DNA of 64,000 nucleotides, from contig DERN01000011.1 in the NCBI GenBank assembly GCA_002360925.1, positions 305,964 to 369,963 of the forward strand, given 5' to 3'. How positions within the stretch are numbered: position 1 is the first letter of the stretch; the number at the start of each line of letters is the position of its first letter. The position numbers and the translations under genes were made by a program. The notes beneath the pieces are model-generated. The model searched no databases and was not told where the DNA came from. It saw only the letters and a list, made by a program, of their open reading frames with translations. The stretch is from Flavobacteriaceae bacterium UBA3339. GTDB taxonomy: Bacteria; Bacteroidota; Bacteroidia; Flavobacteriales; Flavobacteriaceae. Below, piece by piece: positions 9,055 to 17,280 of this stretch.

Positions 9055-10326
9055 TTAATAGTGACATTTACCACACTCTAAACCACCTAACTGCGCTGCT
9101 GTTAATTTCTCAACACCATACTTTTTAGATAATTCCTCGTGAATTTTTGCATAGTACTCGTTATCCTTAACGTTTACTTCTGTTTCACGGTGACATTCAA
9201 TACACCATCCCATTGTTAATGGAGAATGTTGTCTCATGATTTCCATAGATTCAACCGGTCCGTGACAAGTTTGACATTCTAAACCTGCAACCGAAACGTG
9301 TTGAGAGTGGTTAAAGTACACAAAGTCAGGTAAATTGTGAATACGAACCCACTTAACTGGTTTTTCTTTACCTGTGTATGTTTGCGTAGCAGGATCCCAA
9401 CCTACTGCGTCATAGATTTTTTGGATTTCAGCAGTATAGAATTCTTTACTGTAATCTACATAAACTGAATCTGCACTTCCAGTAAACTCTGTAATATTTT
9501 TATGACAGTTCATACAAACGTTCATAGAAGGTATTCCTGAAGTTTTTGAAGTTCTTGCCGATGAGTGACAATATTTACAATCGATTCCGTTTTCTCCTGC
9601 GTGGATTTTATGAGAGAAGTGAATTGGTTGGATTGGCTCGTAACCTTGATCCACCCCTACTTGCATCATATATCCAAATGCAAAATAAGCACCTGCCAAT
9701 AATAATACGATTACCGAAGTAAGTACTAAAAATTGATTTTTAACAAATGCTTTCCAAACTGGTAATGATTTTTGTTCTTGAACAGATAAGTTATTTTTTT
9801 CAACAATCTTGTTTAATACTCTTCTTACTAAAACAAGCATTACAACAAGCATTCCTAAAACAATAACCAAACCTCCTAAAACAACAAATTGAGAAACTCC
9901 TTCATTTGAAGAACCTCCCGTTTGTCCTGCTGCAGCAGCTGGAGCTTTAACTTCTGGTTTTGGTTCTGAAGTATACGCGATAATATTATCGATATCTTCG
10001 TCTGATAAGTTCGGAAATGAGTTCATTGGAACTTTGTTCCACTCGTTAAATACTTTAACAGCGGCAGCATCTCCTGACTTAATTAAATCTGAACTGTTCT
10101 TAATCCATTTGTGTAACCACTCTGATGGATGACGTTCTGCAACACCTCTTAATGAAGGTCCTGTTGAGTTCGCATCTAACTTGTGACAAGCCGCACACTG
10201 TGAATTAAATAATTCTTTACCTTTTGCCGCATCTTGTGCAAAAGACACTGAAGAGAATGTTAGCAAAAATGCTAAACACAAGAAAAGAATCCTTGAAAAC
10301 GAATTATGGTTACCCACTTTTTTCAT
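9055..10326 (-). CDS. actA: Alternative complex III subunit ActA, fused cytochrome c plus pentaheme domain
   Basis: ActA is the multiheme c-type cytochrome of alternative complex III. The 423-residue precursor has a signal peptide ending near residue 30 (SVSFAQ). It carries six CxxCH motifs: CAACH at 44, CKYCH at 250, CMNCH at 271, CQTCH at 351, CIECH at 375 and CGKCH at 418. The first heme sits in a separate class I cytochrome c domain (about 31-120), followed by an Ala-rich linker, two membrane helices (about 146-168 and 199-220) and the usual pentaheme domain. It is the first gene of the operon; a promoter box lies at 10415-10422. Confidence 0.95.
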   Translation of the reverse strand: MKKVGNHNSFSRILFLCLAFLLTFSSVSFAQDAAKGKELFNSQCAACHKLDANSTGPSLRGVAERHPSEWLHKWIKNSSDLIKSGDAAAVKVFNEWNKVPMNSFPNLSDEDIDNIIAYTSEPKPEVKAPAAAAGQTGGSSNEGVSQFVVLGGLVIVLGMLVVMLVLVRRVLNKIVEKNNLSVQEQKSLPVWKAFVKNQFLVLTSVIVLLLAGAYFAFGYMMQVGVDQGYEPIQPIHFSHKIHAGENGIDCKYCHSSARTSKTSGIPSMNVCMNCHKNITEFTGSADSVYVDYSKEFYTAEIQKIYDAVGWDPATQTYTGKEKPVKWVRIHNLPDFVYFNHSQHVSVAGLECQTCHGPVESMEIMRQHSPLTMGWCIECHRETEVNVKDNEYYAKIHEELSKKYGVEKLTAAQLGGLECGKCHY

Positions 10327-10414
10327 AGTTAAAAAATGATTATCAACTAATTTTGGTACAATTTTTACTGCAATAAACCTACAGTTTTAACTCTACCTTA
10401 TTTATAAACTCCGA

Positions 10415-10422
10415 CAAAAATA
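10415..10422 (-). promoter_or_regulatory. Promoter -7 box for the act-cox operon
   Basis: On the minus strand these eight bases read TATTTTTG, an exact match to the Bacteroidota sigma-A box TAnnTTTG. It would start transcription about 80 nt upstream of actA. A clear -33 TTG at ideal spacing is not seen, so this is the best candidate rather than a proven start. Confidence 0.5.
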
Positions 10423-10519
10423 CAACATAAGACTCAGTAATTAAAGCTTAATAAAATGTAAAAGTTAATTTATAACTATTCTAAATAACACTTTAAATGC
10501 CTGTTTCTTGAATATTTTT

Positions 10520-10527
10520 TAAATTTG
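10520..10527 (+). promoter_or_regulatory. Promoter -7 box for the SPOR-domain gene
   Basis: TAAATTTG matches the TAnnTTTG consensus. It overlaps an in-frame TTG (10525) that could be misread as a start codon, so the box itself argues for translation from the ATG at 10546. Confidence 0.45.
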
Positions 10528-10545
10528 TTTAAAATTTTCCTCATT

Positions 10546-10935
10546 ATGAATTATTTAAGAAGTCCTAAGGTTTTCTTTATATTTATTTTAACATTATTCT
10601 TTAACTGGGAAGCTTCTTCTCAAACGAATATTATTAACAATAAAGACCAAGAAACAATAGATTTATTGTTAGAACGAAAAATGAGTCAGAATAATCAATT
10701 TTCGTTATACACCAATTATTCTGTTCAGCTAAAAAGCGGTTTAAAAGACGAAACTGAGTCCTTATATAAGGAGTTCACTTCTTCTTACCCTACTATAGAC
10801 GCAACGATTGTTTTTGCAAATCCGAAATTTAAATTAATTGTTGGAAACTTTAAAAATAAAATCGAAGCCGAGCATTTATTAAAGAAAATAGAAAATAAAT
10901 ATCCCGACGCATTTGTGGTAAAATTGAAACAATAA
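10546..10935 (+). CDS. SPOR-domain protein, secreted
   Basis: This is a small exported protein whose C-terminal half looks like a SPOR domain, the module that binds septal peptidoglycan lacking stem peptides. From the ATG at 10546 it has 129 residues: a signal peptide ending near WEASSQ, then a short linker. The SPOR-like core has the strands YSVQLKSG and FKLIVGNFKNKIEAEHLLKK, with the usual pattern of strand-helix-strand-helix. It is transcribed divergently from the act operon, and in my recollection a SPOR gene often sits beside act genes in Flavobacteriaceae. A link to respiration is not shown by the sequence. A strong terminator follows immediately. Confidence 0.75.
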   Translation: MNYLRSPKVFFIFILTLFFNWEASSQTNIINNKDQETIDLLLERKMSQNNQFSLYTNYSVQLKSGLKDETESLYKEFTSSYPTIDATIVFANPKFKLIVGNFKNKIEAEHLLKKIENKYPDAFVVKLKQ

Positions 10936-10964
10936 AAAAGTCAGAACCTAGGTTCTGACTTTTT
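10935..10964 (+). terminator. Rho-independent terminator after the SPOR gene
   Basis: A near-perfect hairpin is built from AAAAAGTCAGAACC and GGTTCTGACTTTTT around a two-base centre, with A and T runs on each side. It lies 1-30 bases past the SPOR gene stop codon and could serve both strands. Confidence 0.85.
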
Positions 10965-11064
10965 ACTTTTGAATCGAAAATTAACTATTAATATCTAAAT
11001 AATATTTGTTCTAGAAATCAAAATGAATATTGAAAATTCAGCCGAATTCATAAACCAATTTCTT

Positions 11065-13326
11065 TTACGGTTTTATTAATAATAATGAGGTGCTATTTTC
11101 TAACCAATTGTATTTTTTCTCAATCATTTTTCTCCACGACTTAACAGTTGTTAAAATTAAATCCTGTTGTTGGATTAATTCTAAATTTACTTCGCTGTCT
11201 GAAAGAACTACAATATGATTTGGTTTAGCTTGTTCAATCAATCTAAATTCTTCTTTAATAAAGGTATTGTTACGCAAATAACCTCTCATGTCCATAATAA
11301 TAATTTGAGAATCGTTGTTTTGAATAAACTTTAAAATAAACGGAATTAATTTTTTGTCGTTTTCATGAAAAAACGGAACCAAGATTTTATTTACTTCCTG
11401 CAAACCTTTGTCGATAAAAATACCAACCGGAACTTTTGCATTTGTAATCACATAACGGGTTCGATCATCGAACGGAGAATAATCAAAGAATTTTTCTTTT
11501 CCGGTAACTTTATCTACAATAATTTCAGGATTCACGATTCGGGTTGTAAAGCCAAGTAATCTTCCTAAAATGGTTCCGTCGTAAATAGACGATCCTAAAT
11601 CCATTAAAATTAAATCGTATTTCCCTTTATGTGCTACATCTACAATTTCGGAATTTACATCAGTCGATACTTTATATAGATTAATCAATTTCTGATTCAT
11701 TCCGTGCGCTTCTTCTTCAATAGGCGAAAAAACTTTTTCTTCATATCGATTGTCTAACAAATCAACATCACTACTATTTACCAAATGCAAAGCGGTAACA
11801 ACCGAAGTTTCTTGCTGATTTTTTGTAAATGTATTCGCAAGCTTTAACAAGTTTTTTCCTTTAAAAGCCTTTTCGAAATAAAACAGGATTTTAAACTTGG
11901 TTTCATCCAATGTTTGTCCGTCAACCTCTTCTTTGTTTTTAAATAATTTATTGATTAAATCGATCGAAGGTCCGGTCATAAAAGTTGTAACCAAAGCCAT
12001 CACAACCATCATCGCAAAAACTTCAGGAGTTAAAACGCCCAATTCAAAACCAATATTAAGCGCAACCAATTCCATTAATCCTCTAGTGTTCATTAAAGCA
12101 CCAATCGTTAAACTATCTTTCCAACTTTGTCCAACATATTTTGCTGCAATAGCACTTCCTAAAAACTTTCCGGTTACGGCAACTAAAATAATCAATCCCG
12201 CTATTTTCCATAATTCCGGATCGTTCAACAATCCAATTTCGGTTCGCAAACCGGTAAACACAAAAAATAACGGCAAGAATAATATTACAGCAACATCTTC
12301 GACCTTTTCTACAAATATTTGACGGAATTTATGATTATCGGGCATAATGGCTCCTGCCATAAAAGCTCCAAAAAGCGCATGGATTCCGATAACTTCCGTT
12401 GCATAAGCCGACATGATTAAAACCAAAAGAAAAATTCCGACAACTGGTTTACTCAGTGTTTTATTATTTGCATTCAAGTTTCCGATATGCCGTAAAAAAG
12501 GGCGAACCAATTTTAACATAACCAAAACATACAAAACCGATAAACCAATAACGTATAAAGCACTTACAAACGAACCTGCTTTTACAATGGCAATCACAAC
12601 TGCCAAAATACACCAAGCTGTAATATCGTCGGCAGCAGCAGATGTTAATACAACAGTTCCTAATTTTGTTTTTTGAATTCCGCGTTCTTGAACAATTCGT
12701 GCCAAAACCGGAAAAGCAGTTATACTCATAGCGATTCCCATAAACAAGGAAAAAGACAAAAAGTTGATTCCTTCCGGAGCATAGGTCGTATAAATAAAGT
12801 ACGATAAAATCATTCCTAAAGCAAACGGAATAATAATACTGGCATGACTGATTACAACAGCATCGTGCGCTTTTGTTTTTAGAACTTTAAGATCGAGTTC
12901 CATTCCAATCACAAACATAAAAAGGATTAAACCAACTTGACTTAGAAGTCCTAAATTCCCTAAAGATTCAACCGGAAAAACAGCTGCAGAAGTTTCAGGA
13001 AAATACATTCCGAAAAGCGAAGGTCCTAAAACAATTCCGGCAATTATTTCGCCAATTACCGAAGGCTGACCTATTTTATTGAAAAGCCAACCAAAAAAAC
13101 GCGCTACAATTACAATAACAATGATTTGAAATAAAAGCAACGCTAAAGGATGATGTAGATTTTCGAGGAAAGAACCAATAAACTCTTCCCAATTATTTTT
13201 CCCCGAATTTACTTGTGTAATATTCTGTTCTAACGCATGACCTTTATCGACTGTAAAATACATGAGGATTGAAAAAACAATCACAACAACCACATAAAAA
13301 ATGCTGTTTTTATACTTGCGCATCAT
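11065..13326 (-). CDS. Cation:proton antiporter, CPA2 family, with cytoplasmic USP-like domain
   Basis: This is a monovalent cation/proton antiporter likely to help with Na+ or K+ and pH homeostasis. The 753-residue protein has one N-terminal helix (about 8-27). It is followed by the CPA2 transport domain of about twelve helices (about 58-450), with signature stretches GQPSVIGEIIAGIVLGPSLF and VVLTSAAADDITAWCILAVV; the acidic pair in the second is the ion-binding type. The last 280 residues are soluble and resemble tandem universal-stress-like nucleotide-binding folds, as in other NhaS3/KefB relatives. It stands alone between an SPOR gene and a membrane protein gene. Substrate cannot be decided from the sequence. 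Confidence 0.85.
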   Translation of the reverse strand: MMRKYKNSIFYVVVVIVFSILMYFTVDKGHALEQNITQVNSGKNNWEEFIGSFLENLHHPLALLLFQIIVIVIVARFFGWLFNKIGQPSVIGEIIAGIVLGPSLFGMYFPETSAAVFPVESLGNLGLLSQVGLILFMFVIGMELDLKVLKTKAHDAVVISHASIIIPFALGMILSYFIYTTYAPEGINFLSFSLFMGIAMSITAFPVLARIVQERGIQKTKLGTVVLTSAAADDITAWCILAVVIAIVKAGSFVSALYVIGLSVLYVLVMLKLVRPFLRHIGNLNANNKTLSKPVVGIFLLVLIMSAYATEVIGIHALFGAFMAGAIMPDNHKFRQIFVEKVEDVAVILFLPLFFVFTGLRTEIGLLNDPELWKIAGLIILVAVTGKFLGSAIAAKYVGQSWKDSLTIGALMNTRGLMELVALNIGFELGVLTPEVFAMMVVMALVTTFMTGPSIDLINKLFKNKEEVDGQTLDETKFKILFYFEKAFKGKNLLKLANTFTKNQQETSVVTALHLVNSSDVDLLDNRYEEKVFSPIEEEAHGMNQKLINLYKVSTDVNSEIVDVAHKGKYDLILMDLGSSIYDGTILGRLLGFTTRIVNPEIIVDKVTGKEKFFDYSPFDDRTRYVITNAKVPVGIFIDKGLQEVNKILVPFFHENDKKLIPFILKFIQNNDSQIIIMDMRGYLRNNTFIKEEFRLIEQAKPNHIVVLSDSEVNLELIQQQDLILTTVKSWRKMIEKKYNWLENSTSLLLIKP

Positions 13327-13519
13327 TTCTACTTCTTTAAATTTCGAGCAAAAATCTTGAATTTACAAGCAGTGAAAAGCAGTTTTGTAAAGTACCCTTT
13401 TTAGAATGTAACAAACCTGCAAAAAAATGTAATGAGTTTTTGTTTTTTATAGGAATGTGATTGTTTTGAGTGAAGTGAAAGAGAATTAAATATACATTAA
13501 AGAAATATTTATCTCAATT

Positions 13520-14185
13520 TTATAGTAAAATAGTTACCAAATAAATTACTAAACCTACAATGAAAGGTATAAGAATATTTTTAGATCTATATTTTATATC
13601 TCCAAAAAAACTTTTCCATAAAAGACTTATTCCTACAATGCTAATAAAACATTTATAAGCAAGTTTAATAATAGTTTCATAAGGTCTCCATTGAAGATAG
13701 GTACTATCCATTTCTATCTTATTTATAAAAAGACCTACATAATCAATAAAAACAAAATTATATAACAGAATTAGAAAGAAACTGATTATCAGGTAAAAAA
13801 CAATAAAAATGATTTTTCTTGAATCTATGTTTTTTTCTGCTTTAAGATTCAGGTACAACAGTGCTGCTCCTATAATAGGGCTAAAAACAGTACTTAAAAA
13901 TATAATATTATTTTGAGAATAAAGTAATGGATAAATTTCATTTTGCAATGTATCCTCAACAACAGGAGTATCTAATTTGACTTGTTCGTTATCATTTTTC
14001 TTTTTTTCTAATAAAAGTCTAATATTATCCATTTCATTTTCTGAAAATTTAACTCCTCTTTCATTTTTTAAAATATCGAACGCATATTCACAAGCTTCAT
14101 ATACAAATTTATTATTATCTTCTTTTACATACTTTAAAAGTTCAACAGTACTCATTTTTCTAACAACCTCTTTATTAACTCGCAT
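13520..14185 (-). CDS. Hypothetical four-helix membrane protein
   Basis: I do not recognise a named family. The 221-residue protein has a soluble N-terminal part of about 75 residues. Its opening, STVELLKYVKEDNNKFVYEACEYAFDILKNER split over two helices, resembles a short module at the ends of many Bacteroidota membrane proteins (ELL-x-Y-x-A-x-L-x-R). Four hydrophobic helices follow at about 95-113, 124-146, 168-188 and 201-220. The start could instead be the Met at residue 11. Base composition is poorer in GC than its neighbours and both flanks are AT-rich, which may reflect acquisition. No partner gene is close: the next minus-strand gene upstream is 129 bp away. Confidence 0.6.
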   Translation of the reverse strand: MRVNKEVVRKMSTVELLKYVKEDNNKFVYEACEYAFDILKNERGVKFSENEMDNIRLLLEKKKNDNEQVKLDTPVVEDTLQNEIYPLLYSQNNIIFLSTVFSPIIGAALLYLNLKAEKNIDSRKIIFIVFYLIISFFLILLYNFVFIDYVGLFINKIEMDSTYLQWRPYETIIKLAYKCFISIVGISLLWKSFFGDIKYRSKNILIPFIVGLVIYLVTILL

Positions 14186-14314
14186 ATTTATTTACTGTTT
14201 AATATATAAATTATAGATGAATTAACTCCGTTCAATTCGACTAAAGCCTCAGGAGCAATCCCTACACCTTCTCTAAGCTAAATCTAAAAAACGCTTTAAA
14301 AAACACAAAACCTA

Positions 14315-15016
14315 TTAAAACATCGAAAGAAAATCGTTTTTAAAATTAATGCCGATTGTAAAGGTTTTAGGTTTTCCGTTTACCAAAACTTTCGAAACAA
14401 TTTCATCGTACGAATAGTAGTTTACACTTTGCATCGCTATAATTTCGCGCTTGTTGATTCGACAAAATTGTTTAGTCGGAAGCATTTCCAAAAGCTTTTC
14501 GAACGAACTGTTTTTAATAACCAATTCGGTTTCATCTACAAAATGAATAATCTTATCACGACTGTCGATTTCTGAAACGGTTATGTAAAAAATATCGCGT
14601 GTATTAATCACACTTTTTCCTTTTTCGGAATTAAGCGTTATATATTCCGAAACCGTTTTATGTTCTTTTGTAAGTCCTTCAATTTTTCTAAAAGCCTTTT
14701 CTAATCGCTCTTTCTGAACCGGTTTTGTAATATAGTCGACCACTTCCAAATCAAAAGCTTCCACAGCATAATCTTTATAAGCTGTGGTAAAAACAACGTG
14801 TTTATTTGATAATAAATTCGCGATTTGCAAACCGTTTATCGCTGGCATTTCGATATCCGAAATACATACATCGAAATCTAAATTTTCGATTTCCTGAATA
14901 AACTTTTCCGGATTGTTAAAAGCCTTTACCACTTCTACTCCGTTTATTTGTTCGCACAAAAGCTTTAGATATTGCAATGCCAAAAGCTCGTCGTCTAATA
15001 AAACACATTTCAGCAT
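14315..15016 (-). CDS. LytTR-family response regulator
   Basis: This is a transcription regulator with a receiver domain and a LytTR DNA-binding domain. In the 233 residues, the receiver domain (about 1-120) shows the acidic pair D8-D9, the phosphoacceptor D54 in CISDIEMP and the conserved Lys 98 in YITKPV. The LytTR domain (about 135-233) carries a typical ISVSE/INKREI strand arrangement. Its start codon overlaps the stop codon of the kinase gene in the string TAATG, so the two are translationally coupled and form a cognate pair. Targets are unknown; LytTR regulators in this phylum often control envelope genes near themselves, so the outer-membrane protein at 16148 is a candidate. Confidence 0.92.
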   Translation of the reverse strand: MLKCVLLDDELLALQYLKLLCEQINGVEVVKAFNNPEKFIQEIENLDFDVCISDIEMPAINGLQIANLLSNKHVVFTTAYKDYAVEAFDLEVVDYITKPVQKERLEKAFRKIEGLTKEHKTVSEYITLNSEKGKSVINTRDIFYITVSEIDSRDKIIHFVDETELVIKNSSFEKLLEMLPTKQFCRINKREIIAMQSVNYYSYDEIVSKVLVNGKPKTFTIGINFKNDFLSMF

Positions 15017-15726
15017 TATTCTTCGAGTTTAATTTTTAAGGAAACCGCATAGGTTTTATCATCGATTGTTTTCGTGAGTTTATATCGATCTTCGTACAAA
15101 CGCTTTAAACGTTTTTCTAAATTATGAACGCCAATTCCGCTACTTTCTTTTTTAAGCGGAGATTTTTGAGAGATTTTATTTGAAACCGATAAATTAAAGA
15201 ATCCATCTTTTAGTTCAATCACAATCGAAATAAAAGCATCTTCGCTTTGTGTATCGGCGTGTTTAAACGCATTTTCTATTAAATCGATCGTTACCAAAGG
15301 CGCAATTACTTTTCGTTCTAGAAAAAAGTCGCGTTCATCGACCAAAATTTTAGTTCGTAAATCAAAAAGCGGACTTAATTTAATTTTATTGATTTCGATC
15401 AAGTTTTTAATAAAGTTGATTTCGTCTCGCGGCGTTACATACTTTTTCGGCGTTTGATACAAAACATAATCTAACACATTCGACAATTTCTCGATCGTAT
15501 AATACGATTGATACGCATGCGATTGAATGGAATTTAAAATATTTTTAAACAAATGCGGATTTAAACGCGTATCGATATTTTCGAGTTCAATTGCTTCGTA
15601 TTTACGTTCTAAATAACCGGTAGATTTATGATAATCGTCGATCATTTGCTTGTATTTACGCATCTGAAACCACAAATACGCCAAACCAATAAGCAATAAA
15701 ACAATAAGGTAATCTTTAAAGCCCAT
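15016..15726 (-). CDS. LytS-like sensor histidine kinase
   Basis: This is a short membrane histidine kinase of the LytS/YehU class (His_kinase family). Of its 236 residues, the first 22 form a single membrane helix. The phosphoacceptor region is RLNPHLFKNILNSIQ with His 58, the N-box is ENAFKHA at 151-157 and the G-box is around GIGVHNLEKRL at 197-207. There is no periplasmic sensor domain, so the signal must come through the membrane helix or a partner protein. The gene is joined to the response regulator downstream and to the coiled-coil membrane gene upstream by TAATG overlaps, and that upstream protein is the obvious candidate input. Confidence 0.9.
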   Translation of the reverse strand: MGFKDYLIVLLLIGLAYLWFQMRKYKQMIDDYHKSTGYLERKYEAIELENIDTRLNPHLFKNILNSIQSHAYQSYYTIEKLSNVLDYVLYQTPKKYVTPRDEINFIKNLIEINKIKLSPLFDLRTKILVDERDFFLERKVIAPLVTIDLIENAFKHADTQSEDAFISIVIELKDGFFNLSVSNKISQKSPLKKESSGIGVHNLEKRLKRLYEDRYKLTKTIDDKTYAVSLKIKLEE

Positions 15727-16142
15727 TAGTTCGCAATATCGTTCTTTATTTTCGATTTCTGACTTACATCCATAACCGGAACCAATCCTTCAGAAGGCAT
15801 ATAAATAATCTGAGGTAAATCGCCTTTATCTGCCAATTTCTCTAAAGTTCTAATAAATAAATATTGATTGTATGTACTGTTTAACGTTCCGTTTTCAAGC
15901 TTCATTGCTTCTGCCATTCCTTTTGCACGTTCAACTTCGGCTTGCGCATTTAACTTTTCGGCTTCTAGTCTTGCTTTCGCTTCTTCGATCAATATTTTTC
16001 TATTTTGCTCGGCTTTTGCCATTTCTGCTTTTCCTGCCATTTCCTGTTGCCAAACGTTGTACAAAGGCAAACCAAACATTAATGCTAAGATTAAAACTGC
16101 TGTGGAAATAAAGATTATGATAATGATTTTTGGACTTTTCAT
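15726..16142 (-). CDS. Small membrane protein with prohibitin-like coiled coil
   Basis: Function unknown. The 138 residues comprise a membrane helix (about 5-27) and a long charged coiled coil (about 33-92) rich in Ala, Glu and Lys. A C-terminal segment containing LPQIIYMPSEGLVPVMD follows. The coiled coil and tail resemble the C-terminal part of SPFH (prohibitin-like) proteins, but the SPFH domain itself is absent, so this is either a genuinely small family or an old truncation. Its stop codon overlaps the kinase start (TAATG), which argues that it works with the kinase, perhaps as a sensor or scaffold. That role is inferred from coupling only. Confidence 0.7.
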   Translation of the reverse strand: MKSPKIIIIIFISTAVLILALMFGLPLYNVWQQEMAGKAEMAKAEQNRKILIEEAKARLEAEKLNAQAEVERAKGMAEAMKLENGTLNSTYNQYLFIRTLEKLADKGDLPQIIYMPSEGLVPVMDVSQKSKIKNDIAN

Positions 16143-16147
16143 ACTTA

Positions 16148-16783
16148 TTATAACGGACCTTTTATTGTGAGACCTAAAGATAGTATATAATTTCTAAAAT
16201 CGTTCGATTTTGAAAATTGTCCGTTTCCAAATACATTCTGATATCCTATTTTACCTGTTAGAAATAAAAACGTTGGATCGTTAGAATCGATCGTGAATAA
16301 TTTATACGAAGCTTCGGCATAAGGCGTTAAAATATAATACGAATCGGTTTTTAAACGTTTTGGAACATTCCACGAAGTACCTATTCCTGTATCAGGATCC
16401 CAATGTTCCTGCTCCGTTGTTTCGTTTCTATTTCGAAGAATATTTAGTAAAAGTCCGTTCGAAAAACCTAATCCTAAACTAAATTTTTCGGTATTTATTA
16501 CATCGTATTGCAGCGGAATAGTAATTGCGTACATATTGATCAATGTGCGATCGGTATCGAAACCAAAACCTTTATTAAATCGCGGACTTGCCGTACTAAA
16601 TCCTAATCCGCCAGAAAAAGCATCGGTAAAATAATACCGAAACGAAATATCGACACCAATTTTTTGTTGATCGAAACTAGGAATGGTTACCGCACCTAAA
16701 TGGATCGATAAATCGTTTGGTTCGGTTTGTGCAAATGTGTTTTGAAAGAATAAAAAACAAAGTAAAGTTAAAAGTGGTTTCAT
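16148..16783 (-). CDS. Outer-membrane beta-barrel protein, uncharacterised
   Basis: This is a 211-residue secreted protein predicted to form a small beta barrel. I take the ATG at 16781-16783, where MKPLLTLLCFLFFQNTFAQ gives a clean signal peptide. An in-frame opening upstream to 16870 adds only a Cys/Phe-rich stretch without signal-peptide logic. The mature part alternates aromatic and polar residues in strands such as KIGVDISFRYYFTDAFSGGL and ILTPYAEASYKLF, and ends with LSLGLTIKGPL, a barrel-like terminus. It precedes the coiled-coil protein by 5 bp and so heads the kinase-regulator cassette. No specific barrel family can be named. Confidence 0.7.
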   Translation of the reverse strand: MKPLLTLLCFLFFQNTFAQTEPNDLSIHLGAVTIPSFDQQKIGVDISFRYYFTDAFSGGLGFSTASPRFNKGFGFDTDRTLINMYAITIPLQYDVINTEKFSLGLGFSNGLLLNILRNRNETTEQEHWDPDTGIGTSWNVPKRLKTDSYYILTPYAEASYKLFTIDSNDPTFLFLTGKIGYQNVFGNGQFSKSNDFRNYILSLGLTIKGPL

Positions 16784-17039
16784 ATAAACAGTTTTTTGAT
16801 TAAACTCACAAAAAGCGCACCAATATGAAAACAAACGCAAACAAAGCAGAAATAACAAACAAAATATCAATCATTTAAAGCCTAAGAATCATTATTTCGT
16901 TTCATTCAAAATATAAAGTCACTTGAAACTCGCTATTAAATATTTTATTAAATTAGCACATCTGATTTGCGAATTAAAAACGATCAATTTTTCATAAAAC
17001 AGACAGGTAAAACAAACACTTAATTGAATGTTTTGATCA

Positions 17040-17279
17040 ATGGAACAAAAAGAATTAACCAACCAAGAGTTATTGGATAACTACAAAAAAGCAAAAATAA
17101 ATAGAATTGTAAATGCTGTAATAATTGGAGCTTTTATTGGAGTTGCCGCATATAGCACTTTTAAAAACGGATTGGGATTCTTTACTTTTTTCCCTTTGTT
17201 TTTTGTTTATCTTTTGTTCAAAAACAATAAAGATTTTAAAATGTTAGAGAAGGAATTAAAATCTCGAAATCTACTATAA
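17040..17279 (+). CDS. Small two-helix membrane protein
   Basis: Function unknown. The 79-residue protein has a polar N-terminus (MEQKELTNQELLDNYKKAK), two adjacent hydrophobic helices at about 22-40 and 46-62 and a charged C-terminus. It ends one base before the DUF3667 gene begins, so the pair is almost certainly cotranscribed and perhaps cotranslated. Coding character is good: the codon usage is ordinary for the window and the helices are intact. There is no motif for any enzyme or transporter; a role as a helper subunit of the downstream membrane protein is an inference. Confidence 0.65.
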   Translation: MEQKELTNQELLDNYKKAKINRIVNAVIIGAFIGVAAYSTFKNGLGFFTFFPLFFVYLLFKNNKDFKMLEKELKSRNLL

Positions 17280-17280
17280 A

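Noticed and set aside
15868..16170. Plus-strand hydrophobic frame opposite the coiled-coil gene
   Set aside because: The repeated Ala/Phe/Ser content is the mirror of the Glu/Lys/Ala-rich coiled coil on the minus strand; no promoter or independent structure.
16784..16870. Longer N-terminus of the beta-barrel protein (Cys/Phe-rich)
   Set aside because: The ATG at 16783 begins a textbook signal peptide; the longer form puts a second hydrophobic helix in front of it.
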